This document shows positions 1 to 8,331 of a stretch of DNA of 64,000 nt, piece after piece. The first letter of the stretch is position 1; the number at the start of each line of letters is the position of its first letter. The notes under the pieces were generated by a model. The model was not told where the DNA came from. It was given only the letters and a program-made list of their open reading frames with translations, and did not search any database. The DNA comes from Microcystis aeruginosa NIES-4325 (lineage in GTDB: Bacteria > Cyanobacteriota > Cyanobacteriia > Cyanobacteriales > Microcystaceae): NCBI RefSeq assembly GCF_008974145.1, contig NZ_BJKP01000016.1:1-64000 (forward strand), read 5' to 3'. A program made the position numbers and the translations under genes.

Positions 1-200
1 TCTTGGACATCTTTTGACAGTGCTTTCCAGTCCAGCTTTCTCTGACGGTGTTTTACCTTTGTTGCTTCCAGTTTTTCGCTACTTAGCCATCTATATATTG
101 TGGCTCTTCCTATATTAAATATGGCGGCTGCTTTGGTTATGCTTCCTCCATTCTCTACATAATCAATTACTTTTTTTCTCAAGTCTAGGCTATAGGACAT
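1..200 (-). CDS. IS630-family transposase, N-terminal part (cut by window edge)
   Basis: Reading from ATG at 200-198, the frame stays open to base 1 and gives 66 residues beginning MSYSLDLRKKVIDYVENG. The segment SITKAAAIFNIGRATIYRWL is a helix-turn-helix of the kind that opens IS630/ISY100-like transposases and binds the inverted repeats. The DDE catalytic part would lie to the left of the window. The gene sits inside the end of rfbC and explains why that gene is cut. It could be orfA of a two-frame transposase, which cannot be judged here. Confidence 0.85.
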   Translation of the reverse strand, partial: MSYSLDLRKKVIDYVENGGSITKAAAIFNIGRATIYRWLSSEKLEATKVKHRQRKLDWKALSKDVQ

Positions 201-245
201 TTTTCTGTATGGGTTGCTTGTTTTTCCTTATTTTACCCTATTTTT
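1..245 (-). mobile_element. IS630/Tc1-type insertion sequence, 5' end only
   Basis: This is the upstream end of an insertion sequence that runs off the left edge of the window. It contains the start of a transposase gene on the minus strand and about 45 bp of AT-rich leader. The outer boundary is placed near base 245 because the neighbouring rfbC reading frame stops resembling its family there, and a TA dinucleotide (246-247) sits at the junction; IS630/Tc1 elements insert at TA. The terminal inverted repeat cannot be proved because the other end is outside the window. Confidence 0.7.
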
Positions 246-660
246 TACTTGTATCATACTTATTTGAAATGACTATAATTGCCGTTTCGCTCGTCACATA
301 AAAACCATGAGCTAGGCCAGAAGGGATATAGATTATTTTACCATTTTCAGAACTCAGATTAAACAACTCAAACTCGCCATAGGTTGGCGAGCCTTTACGC
401 AAATCTACCACTACATCCATTACCGAACCTTCGAGACAATACACAATTTTTGTGCAATCTTGCGGAGGAACTTGGAAATGTAGTCCTCTCAAAACATTTT
501 TCTTGGACACCGAGTAATATTCTTCAGCAAAGTGAATAATTAACTGGTGACTTTCATAGATGTCCTGATGTAGAGTTTTAACAAAACGACCACGCTTGTC
601 TTTTAAAATAGTGGGGACAATTTCGTAGCACTTAGGAATCCTTGTCTCAGTGATTTTCAT
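238..660 (-). pseudogene. rfbC: dTDP/CDP-sugar epimerase (RmlC-like), truncated by IS insertion
   Basis: The 140-residue frame matches the RmlC cupin epimerases, which invert C3/C5 of 4-keto-6-deoxy nucleotide sugars. Visible motifs are LRGLHFQ (about 58-64, carrying the catalytic His), KIVYCLEGSVMDVVVDLRKGSPTYG, and IPSGLAHGFYV. Family members are about 180 residues; this one ends soon after NKYDTSK, where the IS630 element begins, so the C-terminal ~40 residues are gone. It lies downstream of rfbG and rfbH on the same strand, so its original job was probably in the CDP-dideoxysugar path, for example a 5-epimerase of the ascarylose type. Loss of function is inferred, not shown. Confidence 0.8.
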
Positions 661-746
661 CAGTTTTTCAAGATTTTAAGTGGATTGACAGTGGATTAAG
701 GTTGATTCCCCATGCTCGGAAATTTTGTCCCAAAAGTTCGAGAATT

Positions 747-2087
747 TTATTGGTCATGACAAAATTCTCGGATAGTCGCTGCTACATAGGTTAACATCTC
801 CTCCGTTAATCCGGGATAAATGCCTAGCCAAAAAACACTACTCATGATTTTATCGGCATTACTTAAATCCCCAATAACTCGATAATTTAACCCCTTATAA
901 AGAGGCTGGCGCAGTAAATTTCCCCCAAATAATAGCCTTGTGCCGATGCGCTTTTCCTCCAAATGCTTAACTAAATCATTGCGGCTAAAAGGAGCATTTT
1001 CCTTAACAAAAATCGGAAACCCGAACCAACTCGGTTCAGAATCGGGGCTGGCTTCAGGCAGAATTAAAACATCTTGAAGCTCCTGTAACTTTTGATGCAA
1101 AAACTCGAAATTTTCCCGGCGCTTTTTGATAAATCCGGGTAATTTATCCAGTTGCGCTACCCCGACGGCGGCTTGCATATCGGTCATCTTTAGGTTATAA
1201 CCCACATGAGAATAGGTGTACTTATGGTCATAGCCAAAGGGCAAATCTCCTAACTGCCAACCGAAGCGCTTATTACAGGTATTATCTACCCCCGGAGGAC
1301 ACCAACAATCTCTCCCCCAGTCACGGAATGACTCGACAATCTTTTTCAAGCGGGTATCGCTGGTTAAAACCGCCCCCCCTTCTCCCATAGTCATGTGATG
1401 AGCCGGATAAAAGCTAACCGTTGCTAAATGCCCAAAGGTGCCGGTTTTTTGCCCTTGATAGAGACTTCCCACCGCATCACAGTTATCCTCAACCACCCAG
1501 AGGTCATGTTTTTCGGCAAAAGCCATCACCGCTTCTAAATTAAAGGGATTTCCCAGGGTATGAGCGATCATAATCGCTTTAGTCTTCTCTGACAAGGCGG
1601 ATTCCAGTTGATCAATGTCTAGGTCATAACCGGGTAATTTAACGTCTAAAAAGACCGGAATTAGCTGATTTTGAAAGATGGGATTAACGGTGGTCGGGAA
1701 ACCGGCGGCGACGGTAATCACTTCATCCCCCGGTTTAAGTTGTTTTTTCCCTAGTTTAGGGGAAGTTAAGGCACTTAAGGCCACTAAATTGGCCGAAGAG
1801 CCGGAATTGACTAATAAACAATGTTTTACCCCCATCCACTGGGCAAAACGTTCCTCAAATTCCGCCGCATATCTACCCGTCGTTAACCAGAAATCTAGGG
1901 AAGAATCCACTAATTTGACTAATTCTTGATCATCAAATACCTTACCCGATGCTGGGATATAGGTTTGTCCCGCCACAAAAGCCCGGGATTGAAATTTATG
2001 TTTGTAGTATTCTTGTACGGCTTGAAAGACTTGCTCTCGCAGTTCTGCTTCAGTAGTTGTACTGGGGGTAGAAATAGATTGAGTCAT
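747..2087 (-). CDS. rfbH: CDP-4-keto-6-deoxyglucose 3-dehydrase (E1), RfbH
   Basis: A 446-residue aminotransferase-fold (DegT) enzyme. RfbH/E1 removes the C3 hydroxyl of CDP-4-keto-6-deoxyglucose using pyridoxamine phosphate and a [2Fe-2S] cluster. Two sequence signs separate it from ordinary aminotransferases: the Schiff-base lysine is replaced by His ([14 protein letters not shown], His230), and there are cysteines at 203, 261, 263 and 271 ([13 protein letters not shown]), as in the cluster site of E1. It follows rfbG by 74 bp on the minus strand and precedes the broken rfbC. The start at 2087 is a good ATG with the typical N-terminal [13 protein letters not shown]. Family identity is clear; the final sugar is not. 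Confidence 0.93.
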   Translation of the reverse strand: MTQSISTPSTTTEAELREQVFQAVQEYYKHKFQSRAFVAGQTYIPASGKVFDDQELVKLVDSSLDFWLTTGRYAAEFEERFAQWMGVKHCLLVNSGSSANLVALSALTSPKLGKKQLKPGDEVITVAAGFPTTVNPIFQNQLIPVFLDVKLPGYDLDIDQLESALSEKTKAIMIAHTLGNPFNLEAVMAFAEKHDLWVVEDNCDAVGSLYQGQKTGTFGHLATVSFYPAHHMTMGEGGAVLTSDTRLKKIVESFRDWGRDCWCPPGVDNTCNKRFGWQLGDLPFGYDHKYTYSHVGYNLKMTDMQAAVGVAQLDKLPGFIKKRRENFEFLHQKLQELQDVLILPEASPDSEPSWFGFPIFVKENAPFSRNDLVKHLEEKRIGTRLLFGGNLLRQPLYKGLNYRVIGDLSNADKIMSSVFWLGIYPGLTEEMLTYVAATIREFCHDQ

Positions 2088-2161
2088 GGTTAATTTCCTT
2101 TCAGGGGAGAAATTTGAACTTAATTATTACTTAATTTGGACTATTATCAGCCTTGAGTTCG

Positions 2162-3280
2162 CTAATCGGTCAGACAACTTTGATAATATTCGATTTGTTG
2201 GCGAGTAAGGTCTTGGAATTGTGCTTTATCTTCAGAGTCCATTTGCGCCGCTTGATAATACCATGTCACCGTTTCCTTGAGGGTTTGCCGAAAATCCCAG
2301 ACGGGTTGCCATTTTAGGGTGTGGAAAGCCTTATCTGTGACTAGATTAAGCAATTTAGCCTCATGAACAGCATTCGGATCACTTTGATCGAGCCAAGTCC
2401 CCGTCCAAAGTTGTAGGATAGACTCGACCAACTCTTTAACCGGGCGATTAGAAGTCAGAGACGGACCGAAATTAAACGCCCCATATAACCCCCGGCTGTC
2501 TTGCTGCCAATTGGCCGTCATCAACTGCTCATAAATAGACTCAGCTAACCGTAAATAGCCCCCTAAAGGCTCTAAAACGTGCTGCCAAGGACGAGTCGCT
2601 AGAGGGTTCCGCACCGGAATCGCTTCGGACTTCATCAAAGCCCGCATCGCATCGGGTAGAATCCGGTCTAGAGACCAATCTCCGCCACCGATGACATTTC
2701 CTGCCCTGGCGCTGGCAATGCCGATGGGGGTTTGAGGGGTTTTAAAGAAGGAACTTCGCCAAGATGCGATCGCCAATTCCGCCCCCGCTTTGCTAGAACT
2801 ATAGGGATCATAACCCCCTAAGGGGTCATTTTCCCGATAACCATAGACCCATTCCCGATTCTCATAGCACTTATCGCTAGTAATAAAAACGGCGGCACAG
2901 GGATTAGTCAGGCTTTTCAGGGCCTCTAAAACGTGAATAGTCCCCATAACATTTGTGTTCCACGTTTCCACCGACTCAAGATAAGAAAGCCGCACTAAGG
3001 GTTGCGCCGCTAAATGAAAGACTACATCCGGTTGCCATGAAGCGATTAAACGAGCCACTAACTCAGCCTCTCGAATATCCCCTATATGATGACTCAGGTT
3101 TTGAGCTAAGTCTAATTGCTCAAATAAAGCGGGGGTAGTATTGGGGGCTAAACTGAGGCCTTTTACCTCTGCCCCTAGATGGAGTAACCAAAAAGCCAGC
3201 CAAGACCCCTTAAAGCCAGTATGACCAGTAATAAACACCTTTTTGCCCGACCAAAATGCTTCCTTTACCATATTCTCCAT
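2162..3280 (-). CDS. rfbG: CDP-glucose 4,6-dehydratase
   Basis: A 372-residue short-chain dehydrogenase-like enzyme that turns CDP-glucose into CDP-4-keto-6-deoxyglucose. The NAD-binding loop GHTGFKGSWL (residues about 19-28) is the standard signature of this subfamily, and SDKCYENREWVYGYREND contains the YxxxxK-type region followed by DPYSSSKAGAEL with the catalytic Tyr and Lys. The ATG at 3280 lies inside the last codons of an rfbF relic (stop at 3265-3267), so the original rfbF and rfbG overlapped by 16 bp. It is upstream of rfbH in the same direction. Its substrate would now depend on the rfbF copy 44 kb away. Confidence 0.95.
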   Translation of the reverse strand: MENMVKEAFWSGKKVFITGHTGFKGSWLAFWLLHLGAEVKGLSLAPNTTPALFEQLDLAQNLSHHIGDIREAELVARLIASWQPDVVFHLAAQPLVRLSYLESVETWNTNVMGTIHVLEALKSLTNPCAAVFITSDKCYENREWVYGYRENDPLGGYDPYSSSKAGAELAIASWRSSFFKTPQTPIGIASARAGNVIGGGDWSLDRILPDAMRALMKSEAIPVRNPLATRPWQHVLEPLGGYLRLAESIYEQLMTANWQQDSRGLYGAFNFGPSLTSNRPVKELVESILQLWTGTWLDQSDPNAVHEAKLLNLVTDKAFHTLKWQPVWDFRQTLKETVTWYYQAAQMDSEDKAQFQDLTRQQIEYYQSCLTD

Positions 3281-3366
3281 CTAGCCTGTCCACTGTCCTC
3301 AAGGTGATTGAGCATTTCCATTTCTCGATAAGTATCCCTGCACTGCCAAAACCCATTATGCTCATC
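3265..3366 (-). pseudogene. rfbF: 3' remnant of glucose-1-phosphate cytidylyltransferase
   Basis: Reading the minus strand gives HNGFWQCRDTYREMEMLNHL, then EDSGQARWRIW and stop. This is the C-terminal end of RfbF and is over 90% identical by eye, at the base level, to the end of the complete rfbF at 47450-48280. Similarity stops abruptly above base 3366, so only about 33 codons remain. The stop lies within the first codons of rfbG, the arrangement of an intact rfbF-rfbG operon. It shows that an rfbF once stood here and was lost by deletion or moved. Confidence 0.9.
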
Positions 3367-4366
3367 CTGGGATGGGAGCTATTATTGTTTACAAGTCAAA
3401 TAGACTCGCCATACTGGGTTTTCAGTTAATTTCAACGGCTTTCTGCAAGTAATCGCCGAAAAGAGTCTTTGATAAGGCTTTAATCCATCCCTCCAACTCT
3501 TTGGGAGCTACTATACACGAACTTGACGGAGGATGTCAATTAGTTAAGTTGTTAGTCAGCTAGAATGGTTAGCTGAGACAAAAGAGCAGCAGGGAACTTC
3601 TGACCTGGGAGAGTCGTTCTTGATTTTCGATGCCTCGTGATTCAATGGACAGTAATCGAGTATTTATACTTATTGTATATGGCTTGAATTTGGTGTAAAC
3701 ATACAGCTATGCTTAAGTGGCAGAGATTCTATATTATTCTGGACTCAAAAGTGTTACATAGCGGTTTCAACTCGCCTGAAGTAGAATTTAATCATTTACT
3801 CCTGCTTCCTGCCGACCCCATAACTGCTTCGGACTTAGGGCTATGTACTGAGGGTGACATGAAGGGTGCTATGGCCCACCTAAATGAATTATGAAAACCC
3901 CCTCACCCCCATCTGCTCTCAGAGGAGATGGGGCATCTCACTTATGCAAGCGAGTAATTATGCTTATCGCTAAAACTTGCTTCTGGTAAGGCTGTCAAAA
4001 TAGCTTGACATAAAACTTAATTTAGGAGTTACAAAGGTGAGATGCTCCCGAAACAGAGGAGAGAGGAGAGAGGAGGGACGGGGTTTCAAACCCAAAATTT
4101 CCGATGACTTACCAGAGACTTTTTCGCTCATAAGCTAAGACGCATTTAAAGCACTTATTCTTAAGATTAGCCGAATCTCCCCCAATCCCTTTACTGTTGC
4201 CTCTTGCCTCTTGCCTCTTGCCTCGTCTCAACAAGCAATTTAAATGCGCGGGCAGCTTATATCCTGGTCAATATAATAAAGTGGGAAGTGGGGGGAATAA
4301 ATAAAAATAATCTCCTGACTACTGACCCGGAGACTCCTGACACCTGATAGCTAAAATAACTGATCA
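3367..4366. other. 1 kb gap with repeats, no supported gene
   Basis: No convincing coding region is visible. A 61-codon open frame at 3709-3894 has no recognisable family. The gap holds a possible small inverted-repeat element (3930-4049), a purine-rich GAGGAGA tract near 4060-4080, and tandem CCTCTTG units near 4200-4225. It separates the broken rfb operon from a hydrolase pseudogene and looks like a rearrangement zone. Confidence 0.6.
3930..4049. repeat. Possible MITE: inverted repeat pair about 120 bp apart
   Basis: The sequence GGGCATCTCAC near 3931-3941 is answered by its near-perfect inverse, GTGAGATGCTCCC, at 4037-4049. The ends face each other across about 95 bp without coding content. 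This fits a small non-autonomous element, but it is a single copy in this window and no target duplication was established. Confidence 0.4.
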
Positions 4367-4891
4367 ATGTTGAGTGCTCTAAACGCTAACATCAAAGGTA
4401 ATGGCTATCCGATCCTCTGTCTGCACGGTCATCCCGGTTCGGCAGCGAGTATGTCTGTATTGACCGATCATTTTTGCTAAAGCTGGCAACCCCTAGACCT
4501 AGATCTGCGCCGCTACGGTAAAAGTCGTTATCGCCAAGATTTTCAGCTAGAAGAACATCTAAATGATTTAATCGGGCTGCTTGATCGCCAAAAAATCCAG
4601 CAATGTTTAATTCTCGGTTGGTCTTTGGGGGGTATAGTCGCCCTGTAGTTAGTATTGCGGCATCGCAATCCCTTTCCTGGTTTAATTCTTGTGACCTCGG
4701 CCGGGCGGCCTTGGGGTAGTCATCCTCCAATCACCAGCGCAGATCTGGTCTTGACAGGGATTGCAGCAATTCTCAATCAGATCAAACCGGGATGGCGTTG
4801 GAATATTGATACTTTTGCTCGTCGTTCCCTATTTCAGTATCTTAAAAAAGAATTGCCAAGAATATATACTCAGACTAAAAACCTATGTTAA
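4367..4891 (+). pseudogene. Alpha/beta hydrolase, two in-frame stops and short C-terminus
   Basis: One continuous frame from ATG 4367 reads as an alpha/beta hydrolase: LCLHGHPGS is the oxyanion-side HG motif, LDLRRYGKS follows, and GWSLGG is the nucleophile elbow with Ser. The frame is broken by TAA at 4478-4480 and TAG at 4646-4648, without frameshift, and ends at TAA 4889-4891 after 174 codons. Family members are about 260-280 residues, so the catalytic Asp/His part is missing. A C-terminal hydrolase scrap of the same style lies at 27932-28141. The clean frame on both sides of the stops suggests recent decay by point mutation followed by truncation. Confidence 0.85.
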
Positions 4892-5041
4892 GCTTAATAT
4901 AAGTACAAGATATAGATTCCCCCGTTCGTCAGATTGAACAGCCCAACGATGAAAATTAGTTAAAATTCTCTAGAATCAAGCTGTTGCGGGGATCAATCGA
5001 CGAAAACTCACAGCTAGTATCTCAAAGGAGCCATTTGGTCA

Positions 5042-5173
5042 ATGGACTATTTAGATGAAGTGATAGAAAAATTGAGAGAATGGGCGCGCAAACTGATCGA
5101 GAGTGTTTTTGGCCCGGAACCCGAACCCGAACCCGAACTAATCCCGATCCCCGTGCGCGATCACAGTCGATAA
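5042..5173 (+). CDS. Small acidic hypothetical protein with EP repeats
   Basis: A 43-residue ORF with a good ribosome site (AAAGGAG, 5024-5030) 11 bases before ATG 5042. It has an amphipathic N-terminal helix (MDYLDEVIEKLREWARKLIE) followed by FGPEPEPEPELIPIPVRDHSR. The tandem GAACCC units coding for EP look deliberate rather than random, and codon use matches its neighbours. It has its own transcriptional space between the hydrolase pseudogene and the convergent Hsp70-like gene. I do not recognise a family and make no functional claim. Confidence 0.6.
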   Translation: MDYLDEVIEKLREWARKLIESVFGPEPEPEPELIPIPVRDHSR

Positions 5174-5262
5174 AGCCACCGCTAAAACAGAATATTGCGA
5201 TAATATCAGTGCAAACTTACTATGAGTCTGCACTTGATTTTTAGGTGAAGGTGAAGCCGAGT

Positions 5263-6858
5263 CTAGCTTAATTTGGTGACGATTTGATTATTTAGTAACA
5301 ATTCTTGACTGAGTAAATCTTCCACATTAATCCGCAGAAAACACTGATCATCAATCCAGAACTGCACTTTAATGCGATCTTTGCCCTGGAAACCTAAAGG
5401 ATCGAGTTGAGCGATGGATCTTGCTCCCTCGCGATCATTTAAGGGTTGGACGCTAGTTTCTCCATTAGCGAGGGAACGAGTAATTAATTTATCGCCATCA
5501 AAATAGACCTCCATTGCCCCCCTTTCTGTGCCTAATTCGCCGATAATTAATTCAATGCTAGGCTGATTGTCCACGGAAGCACCTAGGACTAATTCCACGG
5601 GTTTTTCCAGGGGATAGGGTTGTCCAGAGTTAATAATCGGATGCCAAGCGTGGGCATTTTTACGACGATTCCAGTAACGAATCCCGTAGCTATGATAGAG
5701 AAAATCTTTGACTTGATAACCTTGGGCTAATTGTAACGCTCCCAAAGCGATCGCTTCAAAGGGTCGATCCTCTTTAATTTTACTACTATCAAAATACTGT
5801 CGCACCCAATCTTTTACCGCCGGAATTTGCACAGTTCCCCCAACTAATAACACCGCATCGATATCGCTAACTTCAATTCCATTGCGTCTTCCCTGTTGCA
5901 AAACTCCCGTCATTAAATCATCTAATTGATTAAAAAAGTTTTGTTGTTGGAGAATATCGCTCAACTGTTCTCGATCTAAGCTTAACTCGTAACTCTCGAA
6001 ATTTTTATCATCAAAATATACCTCCTCGGCGGTTAATTGGGAAGAAAGTTTAATTTTTAATCTCTCTGCTAGACGAGTAGTCAGGGAAGTTTTCGCTAAA
6101 GATTGCTTTTGGGCAAAGTAATCGACAATCCAATCGTCGATATCTGACCCCCCTAAATTTGTACCTGCTTTAGCTAAAACTCTCGCTAGTTTAGTTTTTT
6201 GAGCGGAATTATTGCCTAAAAGTTTTTCTCCCCACTTAAGAATAAAACCTTGATTTTTTTGAGGATTATCTAAATCTAATTGTACCAAAGAAAGATCGAG
6301 GGTGCCACCGCCAAAATCTACCACTAAAATCACTTGATCACCCGTGGTTCCATAACCCAAAGCGGCGGCTGTGGGTTCATCAATTAGTCGAATTTGTTCG
6401 ATTTCCCACCCCTGACAAACATTGCTTAACCAATTGCGGTAACTTTCAAAACTATCGACGGGGACGGTTAAAACTAGAGATTGGGGGGTTTCCAGGTCGG
6501 TGTTTTTTAAGTTGTCGATGATGCTATCGAGAAACCATTGGCCAACCCCCTCGAAACTGAGGACAGTTTCCTCTAATTCTGGTAAAAATCCTTGAATTTT
6601 TGCCCCGATACCTCGTTTAAAGCGACGAAAAAAACGCGGATCTCGATCGATATCTAAACCCCGATCGCGCACTGCTTGACCGGCAATTACTTGCAGAGGA
6701 TTGGCTGATTTAATATAGAGTAAACTGGGAATTAGGGGCGGATTGTCGGCTATTTGTTGGGATAACTCCGATAATTTCACGGTTTCGGCCCTATTTGTCG
6801 CCCCATTCCAACGAGTAATGACGGTATTACTGGTTCCGAAATCAATAGCGTAGAACAC
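5263..6858 (-). CDS. Hsp70-family (DnaK-like) ATPase domain protein
   Basis: 531 residues, shorter than DnaK (about 630). The actin-like nucleotide-binding domain is present: phosphate-1 motif IDFGTSNTVI (5-14), phosphate-2 VVDFGGGTLDLSLV (about 190-203), and the adenosine motif VLLVGGTVQIPAV (about 335). Part of a substrate-binding beta domain follows, but the helical lid and EEVD-type tail are absent, as in the divergent cyanobacterial Hsp70-like proteins. The start at 6858 is GTG, directly before FYAIDFGTSN, which fits the family N-terminus. There is no dnaJ or grpE beside it. The client is unknown. Confidence 0.85.
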   Translation of the reverse strand: MFYAIDFGTSNTVITRWNGATNRAETVKLSELSQQIADNPPLIPSLLYIKSANPLQVIAGQAVRDRGLDIDRDPRFFRRFKRGIGAKIQGFLPELEETVLSFEGVGQWFLDSIIDNLKNTDLETPQSLVLTVPVDSFESYRNWLSNVCQGWEIEQIRLIDEPTAAALGYGTTGDQVILVVDFGGGTLDLSLVQLDLDNPQKNQGFILKWGEKLLGNNSAQKTKLARVLAKAGTNLGGSDIDDWIVDYFAQKQSLAKTSLTTRLAERLKIKLSSQLTAEEVYFDDKNFESYELSLDREQLSDILQQQNFFNQLDDLMTGVLQQGRRNGIEVSDIDAVLLVGGTVQIPAVKDWVRQYFDSSKIKEDRPFEAIALGALQLAQGYQVKDFLYHSYGIRYWNRRKNAHAWHPIINSGQPYPLEKPVELVLGASVDNQPSIELIIGELGTERGAMEVYFDGDKLITRSLANGETSVQPLNDREGARSIAQLDPLGFQGKDRIKVQFWIDDQCFLRINVEDLLSQELLLNNQIVTKLS

Positions 6859-7049
6859 GATCGATGGTTTTTAGGTAAATTTAGTTAATTATTGGCTATT
6901 GTAACCTTTTATTTACTGAACCCCCCTGATCGAGGTGGAAGTTTCCCAAAAAAATTGGGAATTTGTTCAGCGCAAGCTAAAGAAGTCTGAGCAGAAACTT
7001 GACAAATAATCTTTAATAGTATATATGAGTTGCACCTGATCAAAGGATT

Positions 7050-7649
7050 ATGTTAGCAGTTACTACCTCACCCGAAACCCTCTCCTTAGAAATTCCTACG
7101 GCGATCGCTCTCTCTATCACCCTTGAACAGTTTGAAGCCCTTGCTGTGGTCAACCGTGACTTAAAATTAGAACGTACAGCCCAAGGAGAATTAATCGTGA
7201 ATCCCCCGACAGGTGGCGAATCAGGACAGCGAAATTTTCGTATAACAGGACAATTGTTTCGCTGGTGCGAAGAAAATGAAGCTTTAGGATTCGGGTTTGA
7301 CTCTTCCACCGGATTTATACTACCAAATGGGGCGATTCGTTCTCCTGATCTATCTTGGGTGAGTCGAGAACGCTGGGAATCTTTAACCCCTAAGCAGAAA
7401 AAGGGATTTATTCCCCTCTGTCCCGATTTTGTGGTGGAATTGCGGTCTGAATCCGATAGTCTTGACAAATTACAGAAAAAACTGCTCGAATATAGGGAAA
7501 ATGGCGCAAGGTTAGGCTGGTTAATCGATCCGCAGAATCGGCAAGTTGAAATTTATCGTCAAGGAAAGGAAGTGGATATCTTAGAAAATCCCACTGATTT
7601 GTCAGGTGAAGATGTTTTACCTAATTTTAGCTTAAATTTAAAGCTCTGA
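7050..7649 (+). CDS. Uma2-family (DUF820) putative endonuclease
   Basis: 199 residues with the Uma2/DUF820 layout, a PD-(D/E)XK nuclease fold very abundant in cyanobacteria. Visible are PPTGGESGQRN, SSTGFILPNGAIRSPDLSWV (the acidic metal-site Asp) and PDFVVELRSESDSL (Glu) with a following Lys/Gln-rich helix and the LGWLIDP strand. An AAAGGA ribosome site precedes ATG 7050. It faces a second Uma2 gene (7719-8288) tail to tail. Biological role of the family is unsettled. Confidence 0.88.
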   Translation: MLAVTTSPETLSLEIPTAIALSITLEQFEALAVVNRDLKLERTAQGELIVNPPTGGESGQRNFRITGQLFRWCEENEALGFGFDSSTGFILPNGAIRSPDLSWVSRERWESLTPKQKKGFIPLCPDFVVELRSESDSLDKLQKKLLEYRENGARLGWLIDPQNRQVEIYRQGKEVDILENPTDLSGEDVLPNFSLNLKL

Positions 7650-7718
7650 TGTTTTCAGGAGTAATCCTGCGATATTAGACTTCTGGCAGAAGTCAGGCAA
7701 GAGGCAAGCTAAATTGAT

Positions 7719-8288
7719 TTACCAAATTAAAGTAAGATTTAAGCTAAATTCTAGCAGCATATTTTCCCCTGATAAACTCTCTGGATTGGTTAAAATTTCT
7801 ACTGCCTGTCCTTGACGATAAATTTCTACCTCTCTAGTTTTTCTATTGATTAACCAACCTAAACGAGTCCCATTATCTAAATATTCCTGCATTTTTTTCC
7901 TAGCAGTTTCTAGGTTGTCACTAGGAGACATTAATTCAATGACAAAATCGGGAGATAGAGGTAAAAATCTTTCCTTTTGTTGTGGGGTTAAAGCTTGCCA
8001 TTTTTCTAAGGGTATCCAAGCAGCATCGGGAGAGCGATCAGCCCCATTCGGTAGTTTAAACCCCGTGGAGGAATCAAAAACTACACCTAATTTATGTAGG
8101 TTATTCCATAACCATAATTGGGCAGTGATTCCAGCGCTAGAATTACCAGTTTCTCCTCCGGTTGGTGGCATAATAATTAAATCTCCTTTTGCGCTGCGTT
8201 CCAAACGTAAATCTCGGTTATCCTGACAAAGTTGAAAAAACTGTTCATCGCTAAGTTGCCAAGATTCAAATTTAACTTCTACTGTCAT
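7719..8288 (-). CDS. Uma2-family (DUF820) putative endonuclease
   Basis: 189 residues from ATG 8288, chosen over a TTG 12 bases upstream because GGGGAT lies just before it. The fold signatures match the neighbour: PPTGGETGNSS, DSSTGFKLPNGADRSPDAAW, PDFVIELMSPSDNLETARKKM, and LGWLINRKTREVEIYRQG. The two adjacent Uma2 proteins share long stretches and are probably an old inverted duplication. Convergent with the preceding gene, 69 bp apart. Confidence 0.86.
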   Translation of the reverse strand: MTVEVKFESWQLSDEQFFQLCQDNRDLRLERSAKGDLIIMPPTGGETGNSSAGITAQLWLWNNLHKLGVVFDSSTGFKLPNGADRSPDAAWIPLEKWQALTPQQKERFLPLSPDFVIELMSPSDNLETARKKMQEYLDNGTRLGWLINRKTREVEIYRQGQAVEILTNPESLSGENMLLEFSLNLTLIW

Positions 8289-8331
8289 TATTATCCCCAA
8301 CCTACTCTCGTCTAAAATTCATGGTAACGCG

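Noticed and set aside
3709-3894. 61-codon plus-strand ORF
   Set aside because: No recognisable family, no ribosome site, and it sits in a repeat-rich gap.
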